NCBI GenBank assembly: GCA_018296165.2
Contig: JACKQL020000135.1
Location: 49,797 to 113,796, forward strand
Origin: Termitomyces sp. T153
Lineage: Eukaryota; Basidiomycota; Agaricomycetes; Agaricales; Lyophyllaceae
Reading direction: 5' to 3'
Length of the DNA: 64,000 nucleotides
Part shown: positions 43,961 through 55,569 of the stretch, piece after piece
Position numbering within the stretch: the first letter of the stretch is position 1
Layout of the letters: every line of letters starts with the position of its first letter
Position numbers and translations under genes: made by a program
Notes under the pieces: model-generated
What the model saw: the letters and a program-made list of their open reading frames with translations, nothing else
Databases searched by the model: none
Told to the model about the DNA's origin: nothing

Positions 43961-44213
43961 CATTGTCTATGAATTTGTTTTTAATTGTCTACTGTTTGCT
44001 ACAACATATGCTTGTAGCCAGCTTATCTTTTTTTGGTTGAGGGTTTGACTTCTTTGCTTGATGCTCTGTAGTTGACAAAAGGTTTTTTAGTCATCATTTC
44101 AATTGATAATTGAAATGTTTTGTAGCATCAAGTTAGCTTCAAGTTTTGTAAATTCCTCTGGGTGCAACACTTTTCCCTGGTGGTCTGGTCCAGTGTATAC
44201 CTATTTCCACTGC

Positions 44214-46388
44214 AAGAGAACTCCTCCCATAGTGATGAGGTCATTGTCATTGAAGACAACTGATTCTGTGTTGGCACACTCAAGAGTTGCTTGTTCTTCA
44301 CAAGTTACATCATTGGGTATGGGCATTATGGGGGAGGATGACCTTTGTGGCTCTTGCAGAACTTGACATAGTATGTTTCATAGATCTTGCCAGTCTTCCT
44401 CTCATAGCAACAGTAGGCCTTTGGATCCCTGCACATAGCCCACCAGAATGCACTTGATTGAGCATGCATAGACTTTTGAATTATGCTCTGCCAATATCAG
44501 GACAAAGGCCTTATAGCCTATTTTATGCATATATGAGTATTTCAGTTGACATCCTATCCATGCCTCATGAGGAGTCATGTCTTTCAGTGATTTTGTGAGC
44601 ATTTGTTTATGGAGGTGTGAGGCAGTTAAATAGAATTTGTCCCATAGGTTTAACAGGCATCCAGCTGCAATTGGCATTACTTGTGGTTTTCCTACAATGC
44701 ATGTGTTCCACTTGTCTCATGTGTGCAGAGGTATAAGCTGCACCAAACTGGTGTTTAGCACTCTGCAATAGAAGCCAAGCTTCTATCTGATGCCCTTTGA
44801 GCTCTCCATCATGTCCCATTCTGTATGTCCCAAGCTTCCCTTGGATTTTGTTCTCCTATGCCATCTGCCATGCTTTGAGGTGAGCAAATGCATCACCCTT
44901 TTCCCATAGGAGTATTGACCAGTTCTCACTCATTAAATCATCAATCAGATTCATTATGTATCTATATCCACTTCAAGACATGACAACCTATTGCCCTGTA
45001 AGTCTACCCAGACAATTTCCAGCCTCTGAGTCACCCTTTGCCCCTCTTCATGCACTTTGGGAACTGCATTGCAGGTCTGTTTCCCAAGAATGCATGAGTC
45101 ACACTTGGGCAGTTTTGAGGTGAAAGAAGAGGGCATACTAGGGATGGTGCCAGATTAGGCCATCTCTATGAGTGTCTGGTAATTTGCATGTCCCAGACAA
45201 CAGTGCCAAGTTTTCAGGTCAGTGGTGTGTTGTGTGGTGAGGTTGCAATGTTCTCTGAGGCAAGAGTGAAGGTTTAGAGAGTAGAGATGCTGGTTTTGGA
45301 TGAGTGGGCCTTGTGCCACAAGCATGTGTGTGGATCTTTTGATGATTCTTACAAAGACATTGTCAAAGAGAGAGTTGAGACTGGAATGTGTGGCAAGGGA
45401 GCTGATGGATACAAGATGAACAGTAGCATTGGGAATGTAGAGTGTGTCCTCCAGGACAATATTTGCACCTCTTGTAATGTGTAGGCAAATGTTCCCAATG
45501 CCAATTGCCACTATGGAAGATCCCCCAAGACCCTTCACAATCTGTGGCTGAATAGGTCTCAGAGTGAGGAAGTTGTCATGATAAGGAGATATGTGGACTG
45601 TGGTGCCAGAGTCTACAAGGAACAGGGTTATGTTTGAGGATAGAAGCAGTGTGCGCCTCAATTGGGAGATGGAGGATGTGTCTGCTGCTAGGATTTGGTT
45701 GTCAATTGGTTTTGAGTGCTTGTCCCTTTCAACCAATGTGTGACCCTCCTCCATAGCCATGATGCTGGCATGTTCCCAGTACTCTGTAGAGTGGTCTGGA
45801 AGTGGTTCAGATGCCACTCCCACAAATGCTGCAGTATTGGGCAGGGAGGGGAGTTGCCCAAGATTTGATGGGTCAACATACCATAGCTTGCCATCTATTC
45901 CTGTGACAGCAACAAAGGATTTTGCTGGGGGAGTGGTGGCATTATCTGATGGGGTATTTTTCCTCTGCTTTGATGCTCACTGTGCAGCCTGTGCATTGGC
46001 AATAGATTTTCCTGCCATTCCTCTGCCTTTCTGAACACAGAATTGTTTCATGTGTCCTTGACATAGCTGTTTGTGTGAATAGCAATTTTTGCAACGGTTT
46101 GAACCTGGACCATGGCTATGTCCAGGTAGATCTGTGTTGCAAGATTGGGCTCCTTGTTTTGTGTTAAGGGCCATCACATGAGTGGTATTCACCTTTGAAT
46201 TCATGATGTTCTGTGCATTCTCCATGAGCAGGCAGATGTCAGTGAGGTTGCATGGCAAGTCTTTTGTGCTCTTGCTGAGGAGAGTTGACACTGAGTTCTG
46301 GAGAGCTTCAAAGGAGGGGTCATTGAGGCTGTTCAGCAGGGCAATACAGGTGAAAAGGTTTGCATCAATTGTTCCAATGTCAAAGGCC
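44214..46388 (-). pseudogene. Ty1/copia gag-protease-integrase remnant
   Basis: Backward from 46,388: a gag end with a Cys/His knuckle (CKNCYSHKQLCQGHMKQFC at about 46,090), protease FLVDSGTTVHISPYHDNF (DSGT intact, 45,620), GAG-pre-integrase LKTWHCCLGHANYQTLIEMA (45,215), the Cys part of the integrase zinc finger CDSCILGKQTC (45,100), and the integrase C-terminal region AWIGCQLKYSYMHKIGYKAF (44,560) with GYVQGSKG. The catalytic integrase core is largely lost, and RT and RNase H are absent, the element ending against repeat C2. Several shifts are present and CpG is low. Confidence 0.85.
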
Positions 46389-46830
46389 TGTCAGGGTGAC
46401 CTCTGGAGGCTGTGGCTTGATCACACAACTGGCAAAGGGAAATCCAAAGTCTATTCAGTACTGTACAGTGTCTACTAAGATCACTACTCACCTGGCAAAG
46501 GGAAATCCAAAGAGAACAAGTCTGGGGATTCCCTAGGCCAGGTGTGATGCTTCAGAGGCTTCAGAAGCATGAGAAACAACTGTACAGTATGACACAGAAA
46601 AAAAACAAAAGTGATGTGTCAGCAATTGATTAGCAGTTACATAAGCTAGTGGCAGTGTCAAAGGGGCCACACTTGTCTGAATTATTGACAGAGAACTGGT
46701 GCAGCCTGAGAGCTGAAACTAGGATCAATGGATAGGGAAAAAGGAAGGAGAATGAATGAAAACTATAGTGAGGGAAATCTGACAAGAACTGGAGAAGGAG
46801 AAGGGGGGCCAAGTGGGATGTCCCCTGACA
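46389..46830 (-). repeat. 3' LTR of B6, long subtype, reverse
   Basis: On the minus strand it starts TGTCAGGGGACATCCCAC at 46,830 and ends GGTCACCCTGACA at 46,389 (442 bp). The purine tract CTAGAGGGGGAGGTGA directly upstream (46,831-46,846) marks it as a 3' LTR. Confidence 0.85.
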
Positions 46831-46846
46831 TCACCTCCCCCTCTAG

Positions 46847-47450
46847 TGTGTGGCATCTGGATGCACTGGGTAGAAGAAGTCACAAATTGCCTGGTCAGCT
46901 GTTGAGATAGGATAGATGCCTCAAATGGCTTTTGGAGCATTAGGATGCCTATGGTAGAAGTCCCAGACCAGGCCTGATGCATGAATGTTAGCCTGTCATT
47001 CCCAAGAGATGTACTCAATGCCATATCCCTTCCATTTCACCTTGAACTGCAACTTCCCTCAGAATATCCTGCTATCCAAGATTTCCTCTACCTCATACTC
47101 CTCCTCATTGTTGACCAGGACTGGTGGTGGGGGTGGCTTGGGGCAATGGCCTAGGACTCAATCCTCTGGAGCTGGAAATAACTTGATCACATTAAAGATT
47201 GGGTGCAGTTGACATAGGCCTGCTGAGAGTTTAAGTTGGTATGCCAAAGGCCCTACCTTCTTCTCCACTGTGAAGAGGCCAAGATGACAATGTGACAGCT
47301 TCTGGTATGGCCTTGTTGTCTTAATGTCTGAGCTATCCAAGTACACACAGTCCTCAGGCTTGTAAACTGGGGCAGGTGTCCATCTGTGATCATAGTACCA
47401 TGCCATGTCCTCCTTGGCCTTCACCAAGGCAGCTTTTGCCATCATGCCTC
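46847..47450 (-). pseudogene. Integrase C-terminus and chromodomain of B6
   Basis: Begins at about 47,445 with AALVKAKEDMAWYYDHRW, then YLDSSDIKTTRPYQKLSHCH and LHPIFNVIKLFPAPED, a poly-Pro linker, and a chromodomain ([11 protein letters not shown]...GKLQFKVKWKGYG) ending near PNAPKAI. The aromatic residues expected to clamp methyl-lysine are partly kept. It is cut at 47,450 by the junction with the copia fragment. Confidence 0.8.
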
Positions 47451-47659
47451 AGTCTCATATAAGTGACTGAGTTGAGACTGTACCTAAGACAGACTGATAT
47501 GAGTATCACACTATGGTACAGTCAGTAATGGTGTATGTGTAGTGTAAATGTAACTTGCTCACCCTCAGTCTTGTATAAGTGACTGAGGGTGCTGTCTACG
47601 GAGAGTCCAATTATATATGCATACTCGAGTATAATAGACCATTGTTCTGAATGTGATGA

Positions 47660-48285
47660 GTATAGTGTCTGATCGACACAATGTGAAGGGTGGTGCCTGG
47701 ATCGGCACAATGATTGTGTGTGGTGCGTCAGTCACCCAACACATTCAACTATCCCATCTTTTACTCAAGGGACCTGGGAGGATCTATCAAGCCAGTGGGA
47801 TATGTAGACTCAGACTATGGAGGGGACCTAGATCCTCAAAGGTCGACATCTGGGTACGTGTTTACGATGGCCAGCGCCTGGTCTCTTGGAGCCCAAAGCG
47901 CCAACAAACCATCACACTTTCCACTACCGAAGCTGAGTATATGGCAATGATGCGGGGATCACAACAGGCACTGTGGATGCACAATTTCCTGACCAAAATC
48001 AACCTTGAGCAACCTCTCCCCGTACACCTCTATGTCAACAATAGCTCATCGATCGCACTAGCTCAGTCAATGAAAGGCCACGCTCGCGCTAAACATACAG
48101 ATATCCGACACCATTATATTTGCAAACGCATTCAGGAAGGGGACATTCAAGTACTGCACATTCCTTCCTCCGAGAACCTCGCCAACGTCTGCACAAAGCC
48201 TCTCCCAAGGTCAAGGTCAACACACGATTACTTATTTGATCTTATTGTCCTGAAAGACAAGAACGATTCACGAAGTCAGGGAGAG
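47660..48285 (+). pseudogene. Ty1/copia RNase H end, relatively young
   Basis: Two frames joined by a shift near 47,870: PVGYVDSDYGGDLDPQRSTS then GQRLVSWSPKRQQTITLSTT, EAEYMAMMRGSQQALW, HARAKHTDIRHHYICKRIQE, SSENLANVCTKPLPR. These are the copia RNase H active-site regions and its conserved C-terminal tail. CpGs are frequent, unlike all neighbouring retroelements. The terminal AGGGAGAG (48,278-48,285) is the polypurine tract. Confidence 0.85.
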
Positions 48286-48522
48286 TGTTGAGCAATGACT
48301 TCTCCAATATGTCATACCATGGCTTACGCGATATGTCTAGAACATTTTTTTTCTTCTTTCCTTTAATCTTGGCTCCGGTAGCCACACGATCGGTATTTGC
48401 TAGTCTTTGCCGTAAACTCTAATTATTTTCTTCTTTGATTTCACATACACAGGACACCCACCCTCAGTCGAACAACATTTACTGGTGTGACTGAGGACTA
48501 ACAACTGTATTCGTCTACAACA
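48286..48522 (+). repeat. 3' LTR of the copia fragment
   Basis: 237 bp beginning TGTTGAGCAATGAC and ending CTACAACA, with TGTTG/CAACA ends and directly after the purine tract. No second LTR is in the window, so its end is inferred from the inverted termini. Confidence 0.6.
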
Positions 48523-49260
48523 CTTGCCAGGTTATCCAATTTCCAATTTACCCACTGTTGACCACTGCATATCAGTACAAGTGCAACGTGTCACCTGCGA
48601 CCGCTTATCATGATGCTACTTTTCATTAATACTTCGATAGTTGTCAGTGCCTGCCGCTCTAATCACAAGACATACCTGATCATGCTCTCATTCAAGCGAT
48701 TGCTGACAACTTGCCGACTTAATCATCTGCTTCCCTAGACCTAGGAACGACTCTAGTATCATCGCTGTGCTCAAACTCTTGACAATTGTCGCTGATTGTA
48801 GCTCACCTACCAGCACTTGACGGGAAAAGCACCTCATGAGAAAAAGATATCCATGTCGCCTCGCTGCGAAACAAGGCACAGTGGTACCTCTAGCCTCACC
48901 AGTATCTTGTCAGTCATTAGCAACACCCTAGTAGATATGTACTACCATCACCGTACATATTTCCAATCATCTACGCCACCTCCATGATGTCACACAACAG
49001 CTTCACGGTTGAAGTAGTATACCTCAGTTGATCTTAACAGAAAGAGAGAAGGCTTAGCGACATGCGTGAAGAGTGTTAGAAGAGTCTTCGTTGATGTATT
49101 CAAGTTCAAATCAAGCGCCGATTCAGGTGTTGTTGCGAGCGGTGCTTCGAAGCAACGGCATCGCGGCGATGATGCCGAACTCAGCTGGCAGATGATTCTT
49201 GGAAGTCTACGTTCGATTGTATGTTCCTGTGATCTGCCCGCGCCTTCTTCTGATCTCTAA
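48523..49260. other. Intergenic sequence upstream of zinc-finger gene
   Basis: CpG-containing unique sequence. An open stretch at 49,066-49,260 ends one base before the ATG of the zinc-finger gene and is probably leader. Nothing else is recognisable. Confidence 0.5.
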
Positions 49261-49874
49261 ATGACACGGTGAGTTTCGTCTTATTCCAATATCTTGTTCC
49301 ACCGTAAGCTGACTTCTTTTGAACTAGGATCCGTTGCCCGTTATGCACAGAAGAATTTCCTCGGAATTCAATTGCACAGATCCTCGAAGACCACATCAAA
49401 ACTATGCACAAAGCTAATGCCTCACATTCAGCTGTTCTTCGACTGGATGGCTAGTTTTACTCTTGAATCTGTTTCCTTCGCTTATTCTTTTTAGGCATAA
49501 TCTATGTGTGCCGTCTGGAAAATTCTGAAGAGAATTTATGTTGCCCAATATGCAACATGCATTTCAACCAGGTGGATCGAGAAGGCTGGAATCATCATAT
49601 ACGTACTCATCACCCAGCGCAAAAAAGTGGCAACCCATCAGGATCGAAACCTATAGAAGATGAAAACTTGAAAAACCCATCAATATCTACTCAAGGGGAC
49701 ACCAAGAAAACCGCTCCCCGTTCCCGTTTTCGTCCGGCTAGACCGGCCAAGGCACCAAAATCTCGAATGAAACAAAACTGGTTCATAGAGATTCCAGTCC
49801 GGGCGGTGTCGCTCAACGAAGACAGAAGTTCGAAAATGGATGAAAAGGGAGATTATGACACTTGGTCGCCCTAG
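49261..49874 (+). CDS. Two-finger C2H2-like zinc protein
   Basis: Proposed exons 49261-49268, 49328-49449 and 49495-49874 give 169 residues. The first intron is GTGAGT...CTAG. The second must start GCTAGT and end TTTTAG to keep the frame (45 nt), a GC-AG intron; otherwise translation stops at TAG 49,452. Two finger-like units are visible, CPLC-x15-H-x4-H (residues about 6-30) and CPICNMHF...HHIRTHH (about 55-80), followed by a Lys/Arg/Pro-rich tail (RSRFRPARPAKAPKSR). No known family is assigned; nucleic-acid binding is likely from the fingers and basic tail. Confidence 0.6.
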
Positions 49875-50856
49875 AGAGAGGAGGCAAAATTGTATATCTG
49901 CACAGACAAGCTTATGTTGACTTTGGCATGCCGCAACGGTATCTCTTGGACCCGCTCTGTGGACTACATGTGCTTGCAGATGCACCATAGGCAAGGGAGG
50001 AGCTGTGTGACTCCTGTGTGCAGGTGAGGAGAGCAGTTTAGCAGGCAGAGGTGGAGAGGCTTTGGGCGGAGATGGACGAGTGGTTTGCAGGCGTGGAGGA
50101 TAAGACGTAATATGTGTATATTTGCCTGTGGTACATATTTGCATTTTGATCTCGCTATTTTGGATGGCCGAGTTAAATGACAAAACAGGATAATCTTGAA
50201 GTTGAGAAAACATTATGATACTACCTCGTAAACTGAATTTTGGATAGGCGGGCTCGTCGAGTTGTACAGCACTATTCAGTCTGTGGAGCGCATGTATGAG
50301 ATGACGAGTGAACATGATGAATAACCGTCCCAGACAGATTGGAGCGTGACTGAAATTGAAATCTGAATGGAAACTAGTGGCTAAAGCCGCTTTGAGCCCT
50401 GGAGAGGTATGAAACATACTGTTTCACAATTACGCACGACTTCTTTGTTTTGAGGCAGAGATCTGGTCGGAAGATGTACACAAAAAGAAAAAGGACGCCG
50501 AAAACGCAAGCGACTGGGCAGAAAGGTTCGAGACGTTGAGTGTGAATATGGCGCTTGCTGAGGGCCATGTCGAACCTCACGTATCGACTCATTGCCGACC
50601 TAGTGCCTGACTGATCATGCGTGAAGAATTGTGGAACGCAGCACAAAAATTCCAGTGCTGATCTCGAGCAAGTACGGATGTTTTGCATTGTGAGGATGCT
50701 CTTAGACGATCTGAAGATATTGTGTTAATTTTCCGTTAATACAGCCGTCGATCAAAAATGTTCATCGTTCTAGATCTTGTCAATGCAATCAATCGTCAAA
50801 CATAGTTCCGTCCATCCTCACACCCATATTCTGCTTGATATCCATACCTAACAACT
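49875..50856. other. Intergenic region between zinc-finger and RS-protein genes
   Basis: Both flanking genes point into this region (convergent), so it contains two 3' ends. Long minus-strand open stretches here lack recognisable motifs and I treat them as chance. Confidence 0.5.
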
Positions 50857-52004
50857 TCATCTTGCCCGCCTACATATATGCTGATCAGCAAAAGAAAAAC
50901 TTTAGGCATATGTTCAGAAAGCCGACCTCAACACGCTCTTGCTGTACTCGTCGCAACTCTTGCAGACGTTCTTTGCTAAGATAGGTTTCCTGCTCAGCTG
51001 TCTTCTTCTTGTGTGCCCCGCTGATGGCCTTCAAATCGGCCTGTGGGTCATAGGCATCGTCAGCAGGTGGAATGAACTCCCCCTGCCGTAATGCAGTCAT
51101 ACGACGTTCGTATGCTTCCATGTGGTAATATTTTTCATGTGGAAGGGTTGCTGTATTAAACGAATGTAAGTTTGAGATAAAAGTAGAAATAACGAGGCAA
51201 GGCCAAAGGAGCATAACCTTACCAGTGTTGAAGTCTTCTACAAAATGAAGAAATTCCTTCTTATTCTGGTCCTTGGATATGGTTTCGGGATTAATTTTGC
51301 GTTCTTCTACGAGCCAGGCGTGGAACTCTGGTCCTTTGGAGAATATACTGAAGACGGTTGTTACTATTATATCCTCTTGTAATCGAAAAGACTATGCACT
51401 CAGTCTCAGAGATGATACCGTATTTTCCCCACTGTGGCCCGGAACCATGTTTTCTCTGTAGAGCCCATTTCACTGTCAGGAGCAAGATAAATCGAATAGA
51501 ACAGACCTTCTTCTTCTCTTTCTTCTCTCGTTTCCGCTCCTTCCTACGTTCCTTACTTTCACTCCGTTTACTGTCTCTATCTCGTTTCTTGTCTCGTCTC
51601 CGTCTTGCCTCGCCTTCTGACCCAGACGAACTACTAGACGCCGACCGGCGTCTATCTCTCGAGCGCCGCCTCTTTGTATCTCGGTCTCTTGACCTGGAGC
51701 GAGATAAAGATGTTCTCCGTGCGCCATAGGCCCTGCCCTTTGTTCTGGATTCTGAAAGCGACCTCGAACGTCTTCTTTTCCGCGCAGGACTTCGACTCCG
51801 GCTTCGACTCCTCCGTCTTCTGTCAAGTTCCCTATCTCTGTCATCACGCGACCCACCCGTACGGGAATGTTTATCTCGCTCGCTATCGCGGTCATCGTAT
51901 CCGGACCTGCCATGCCTAGGAGAGTCATCTCGTCGTTTATGTCTTGGGGATCGTGAGCGAGAGCGCGACCGAGGTCGCCGTTCATTTCTGTTTCTCTCGG
52001 ACAT
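50857..52004 (-). CDS. RS-domain nuclear protein, probably splicing-associated
   Basis: Five exons join in frame: 52004-51507, 51455-51400, 51347-51223, 51150-50927 and 50880-50857, 308 residues. Residues 1-166 form an Arg/Ser domain (MSERNRNERRPRSRSRSRSP) ending in a Lys/Glu run. Residues 167-300 form a conserved C-terminal domain with GPQWGKYGII, EFHAWLVEERKINPE, FVEDFNTATLPHEKYYHMEA and a helical LSKERLQELRRVQQE. RS domains bind other splicing factors; the QWGKYGII...YYxxEAYERR module is conserved in eukaryotic proteins of this type, but I cannot name the family safely. The last exon (8 codons) is the least certain. Confidence 0.8.
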
Positions 52005-52144
52005 TCTTCAAGGAAGTTGACGTGCTGTGTTCGCTGTGCGTGACGGAGGAGAACAGCGAGACGCGTATTTGCGCGTATTGATTCGAGCGTCTTTGATGCG
52101 TGATGACGCAGCGTCCGCGATCCGAATTCCGAACCACTTCCAGA
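52005..52144. promoter_or_regulatory. Short shared promoter region between two divergent genes
   Basis: Only 140 bp separate the start of the RS protein (52,004, minus) from ATG 52,145 of the oxidoreductase (plus); an upstream in-frame ATG at 52,103 would shorten it to 98 bp. It is CpG-rich with no TATA box. The two genes probably share one bidirectional promoter. Confidence 0.5.
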
Positions 52145-53945
52145 ATGAGTACCACCAGTTCTGACATCGTCGTGTTCGGCGCCACAGGCTTTACTGGTCG
52201 ACTGATAACTCGTTACCTTGTGTCTCATCCTCAATTTACCCAAGGTTCCTTCTCGTTTGCTATTGCTGCTCGTTCTCAGTCAAAGCTGCATGCGTTGGTG
52301 CAAGAGTTGAAACTACCCTCGAGTATCAATATCGTTCAAGTGGATGTTACGGATTTTAAATCTGTAGAAGCTGCTGTACAAAGGGCGAGAGTTGTTATCA
52401 ACACTATAGGCCCATACTGGCGTTGGGGAACTCCCGTAGTCAAGTAAGTACCGATGCCGCGCATGGCCGTTTCAACTGATGAGAACACCCTTGTCTCCTA
52501 GAGCATGTGCGAGAAATGGAGTGCATTATGTTGACCTTACCGGAGAATCTGTTTGGATAAAAGACATCGTAAACGAGTACGTTCATCTCCCAGAAAACAG
52601 ATCACAGTATCCTTTACTTTCGGACAGGTTTGATTACCTTGCGACCAAGACCGGTGCTATCATTGTTCCTTCTTGTGGCTATGACTCCGTACCCTCTGAT
52701 GTCTCCGCATATCTCTCAAACAAAACCTTGAAAGCACATGGTGAGTTACATCACGCATGCTTCCGCGCCTCGTGGTGACGAGACGCGTCTGAAGGTGACT
52801 ATGACGTGGCAACTTCCATATCTGGCCAAATCGTACGAGGAGGAATCTCAGGCGGAACCTTGAATACCATCTTTACAATCCTGGAAGATGTCCCTCAGGA
52901 CAAGTTGAGAGAAAGCGCAAGGGACTATTCCTTAAGCCCTGGTGTGTTTATCTGTCTCATGTTCAAAGGCTTCTTGTTGATACACTATATTCTAAGTGAG
53001 AGGAGAAGTGTTCCCAGCTTTCCGTTTACTATATGAACAGGTGATTCCGGGCGAGACCTCAGTGCCTGGTTCATTTTTCTTGATGGCTCCGGGAAATACG
53101 AAACTTGTACAACGTACATTCGGGCTCCTGGAGCTGCAAACAATCACAGGTATACCGACCTTGCTCTTTGTGTTGTCTCATACTGACGTATCCAACAAGC
53201 TACACAGTCTGGTTCGTCCGCAGAAGCCACAAAAATTGCCCGACGGGAAAGATATGGATCATCATTTGCGTATGAGGAGTTTTTGATTATGTCTTCGCGT
53301 TTCTCTGCGATAGCGTTTTCAACTATGTTTATGACCGGATTTCTATTATTAGCTCGTCTTTCTCCGGTACGATCGAAGATGTCTTGCCATTTATTTTACT
53401 TACCAATCTATTGGTGATGTAGCTCCGATGGCTACTGAAGAAGTTTGTGCCTGCACCGGGGTCTGGGCCGTCTGAAGAGTCAGTCGCTTAAGTTGAGTTC
53501 TTCCCGGGACGCAAGATTAATTCGGGTCATTAGATCTATGGAGAAGGGTTTCTTTGAGATCATCAACCACACGACGTCTACTTCGACTCCGCCTGTACAT
53601 GTCAAGACTGTCTTCAAGGGTGATCGCGACCCAGGATACGCGTTGACAGCAAGTATGTCCGCTGCCCACTACAACTATCTAAAAGTCTAAAACACTTTCC
53701 TAGTCATGATCTCTGAATCGGCCTTGTCCCTTCTGCTTCCCCCGATCTCGAAGCCTGCGCCGCCTTCCAAGACATCATCGCTCCCGGAAGGCTTACCCAC
53801 CCTTGCGAAGAAGGGTGGGATCTTGACGCCCATGACTGCTTTTGGCGATGTGCTAATCACCCGTCTTGTTGATACCGGACGGTTCTCTTATGAGAGCCAT
53901 ATCGTAGGTGAACCATCAAATAGCGAAAGAAGGAAGGATATATAA
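52145..53945 (+). CDS. Saccharopine-dehydrogenase-like oxidoreductase (SCCPDH family)
   Basis: Exon 1 (52145-52443) gives a Rossmann start DIVVFGATGFTGRLITRYL (GxxGxxG nucleotide site) and INTIGPYWRWGTPVV. Exon 2 (52502-52576) gives GVHYVDLTGESVWIKDIV. Exon 3 (from 52628) gives FDYLATKTGAIIVPSCGYDS. Later exons give SISGQIVRGGISGGTLNTIF, the middle region, and the terminal LAKKGGILTPMTAFGDVLIT and GRFSYESHIV. At least six introns with GT-AG ends are present. Members are membrane- or lipid-droplet-associated NAD(P)-dependent reductases whose substrates are mostly unknown; the name does not imply lysine metabolism. ATG 52,145 is chosen because the nucleotide-binding strand starts soon after; ATG 52,103 is in frame and possible. 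Confidence 0.85.
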
Positions 53946-54293
53946 ATCTTTGAGGTGCCGCTGAGAGAGTATGAACCCGTTTTCTGCCTTTCCTTTTTTT
54001 GACCTTATGTCTCTTGACTACTGCTGCTCGTTGATTTCTGGAGTATCATAGACGCTTACCTAATTTCGCCTTTCTCAATGATATCGATGATCAGTGTCCA
54101 TTGTCCATAATCTGTTCTTCCCGGGCATCCACACAATCCACATGAACTTATCAAATGGAACGACCATTTATCCGTCATTGATGCTTCCGCCGACTCGGAT
54201 CACTATCTTCAAATTGCAATTGCAACCGCATCATTGTTCCTAGCGAATTTGCTGTAAATCTGAGTTTGTTCTTCCAGCTACAGCGTTGAAGTC

Positions 54294-55452
54294 ATGGCAC
54301 CATCTTCAGATCAAATTTCCTTCAGAGCCGCACTCACCCGCGCGAAGAACGTGCTCATCCTTTCAGGGGCTGGATTATCGGCTGCATCAGGTACCCTGTA
54401 GTATTGTCACTTTCTCTGATACTCCTGCTCAACTTATATTCTACAGGGATAGCAACATATCGCAATGCAGATGATTCCCTCTGGAATAACTTTGTAGGGT
54501 GGTTTAATCATGTCATTCTTTCTGTCATTTATGTGTCTTCTGGCAAGGACCCTAAAAAGTACGCGACGCCAGAGGCATTCAAAAAGGATCCAGTCGATCT
54601 ATGGACATTCTATCATCGCCGTCGATCAGCGTACGTATTCCTCATTACATTTACACCATATCTATTCTCAACATATAGCACTAGATACCTCCTCGCAAAG
54701 CCCAACGCGGCCCATTACGCGCTCGCCACACTAGCCCACCCACCCACCCTCGCACGGATCGCACCTTCCACCGCCCAACCCATCCATGTAACTCAGAACG
54801 TTGACGCTCTCGCGCTCCGCGTGCTCGAGTCCCTCCCTTCCTCCCAAGAAGACAAAGACGCAGGCACCCTGTCTCCGGCCGATTCCATCATCGAGATGCA
54901 CGGCGACATCTTCGTTACGCGCTGCACATCCTGCCAGCACCTTCAGCGTTCCTACGCCCCCCAGCTCGCTTCGGCACTTGCGGATCTTGAAAAAGGACAA
55001 GACTCGGACGCCAGACCCCAACTCACGGTAGACCAGCTGCCGAAGTGTGGCGGCGACGCGTGGGCGGGGTCGAATAGGTACGGACGCTGTGGAGGTCTGC
55101 TTAGGCCGAAGGTGGTCTGGTTTGGGGAGATGCCACCCAGGAGTGGAGAGATTGCGCGTAAGATGAGTGGGTGTGATATGTTGTTGGTTGTTGGAACTTC
55201 ATCTATTGTAAGTTATCTCGTTGTCCATATTCGTTGTGGGTTAAGATTAAGTAAATTGGTGTACAGGTTCGTCCGGCAGCAGATTACGCGGCGCAAGTGA
55301 AGAAGAATGGTGGAACTGTTGCGATATTTAACCTAGGGCGGTCGAACGGCGATGAGGATGCGGATTTCGTGTTCATCGGTCCTTGTGAGGAAACGCTTCC
55401 GGAGGTTCTTCAGGTCAAAGAAGATATTGCACAGTTGTGGCCTGACATGTAA
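54294..55452 (+). CDS. Class III sirtuin, SIRT5-like NAD-dependent deacylase
   Basis: Exons 54294-54390, 54447-54493, 54548-54630, 54679-55207 and 55267-55452 join to 313 residues. The protein has the NAD site [17 protein letters not shown], the acyl-pocket segment [19 protein letters not shown], the catalytic HG in IIEMHGDIF, a zinc site CTSCQ with CGG...[14 protein letters not shown], and [12 protein letters not shown]5 uses a Tyr and an Arg three residues later to bind acidic acyl groups; FYHRR keeps both, so desuccinylase, demalonylase or deglutarylase activity is predicted. Family members are usually mitochondrial or cytosolic; no clear targeting peptide is visible. It is convergent with APC10, 117 bp apart. 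Confidence 0.92.
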
Positions 55453-55569
55453 AAAAGCTGCGGTATTCATACATTGCGTTAGTGTAATACAAGTGTGGGT
55501 ACTATGGCAAAGAATGTGGCATAAACACAGATATAAAGTTTGGGATATCAAGGAGGACTCGCAGACCTT

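Larger units (their letters stand above)
42546..44213 (+). repeat. Repeat C, copy 2 (contains SINE-like modules)
   Basis: Aligns end to end with 16966-18462. It differs by a local tandem duplication: the block starting CATAAACACTCTGAGCAGACATC occurs at about 42,698 and again at about 42,880, while copy 1 has it once. It abuts a copia fragment at 44,214. Three tRNA-like modules lie within it. Confidence 0.75.

Noticed and set aside
47449..47595. Two small palindromes (CTCAGTC...GACTGAG) that might be inverted ends of a tiny DNA transposon
   Set aside because: Each is a self-contained hairpin in the same orientation, and no target-site duplication flanks the pair.
49680..50417. Long minus-strand open frame (245 codons)
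   Set aside because: It overlaps the zinc-finger exon on the other strand, lacks motifs and contains low-complexity Ser/Pro/His. It is best read as a shadow frame.
51476..52243. A second long minus-strand frame over the RS gene
   Set aside because: It is an alternative frame of the Arg/Ser-rich exon, whose repeated codons keep other frames open, and it runs across the divergent promoter.
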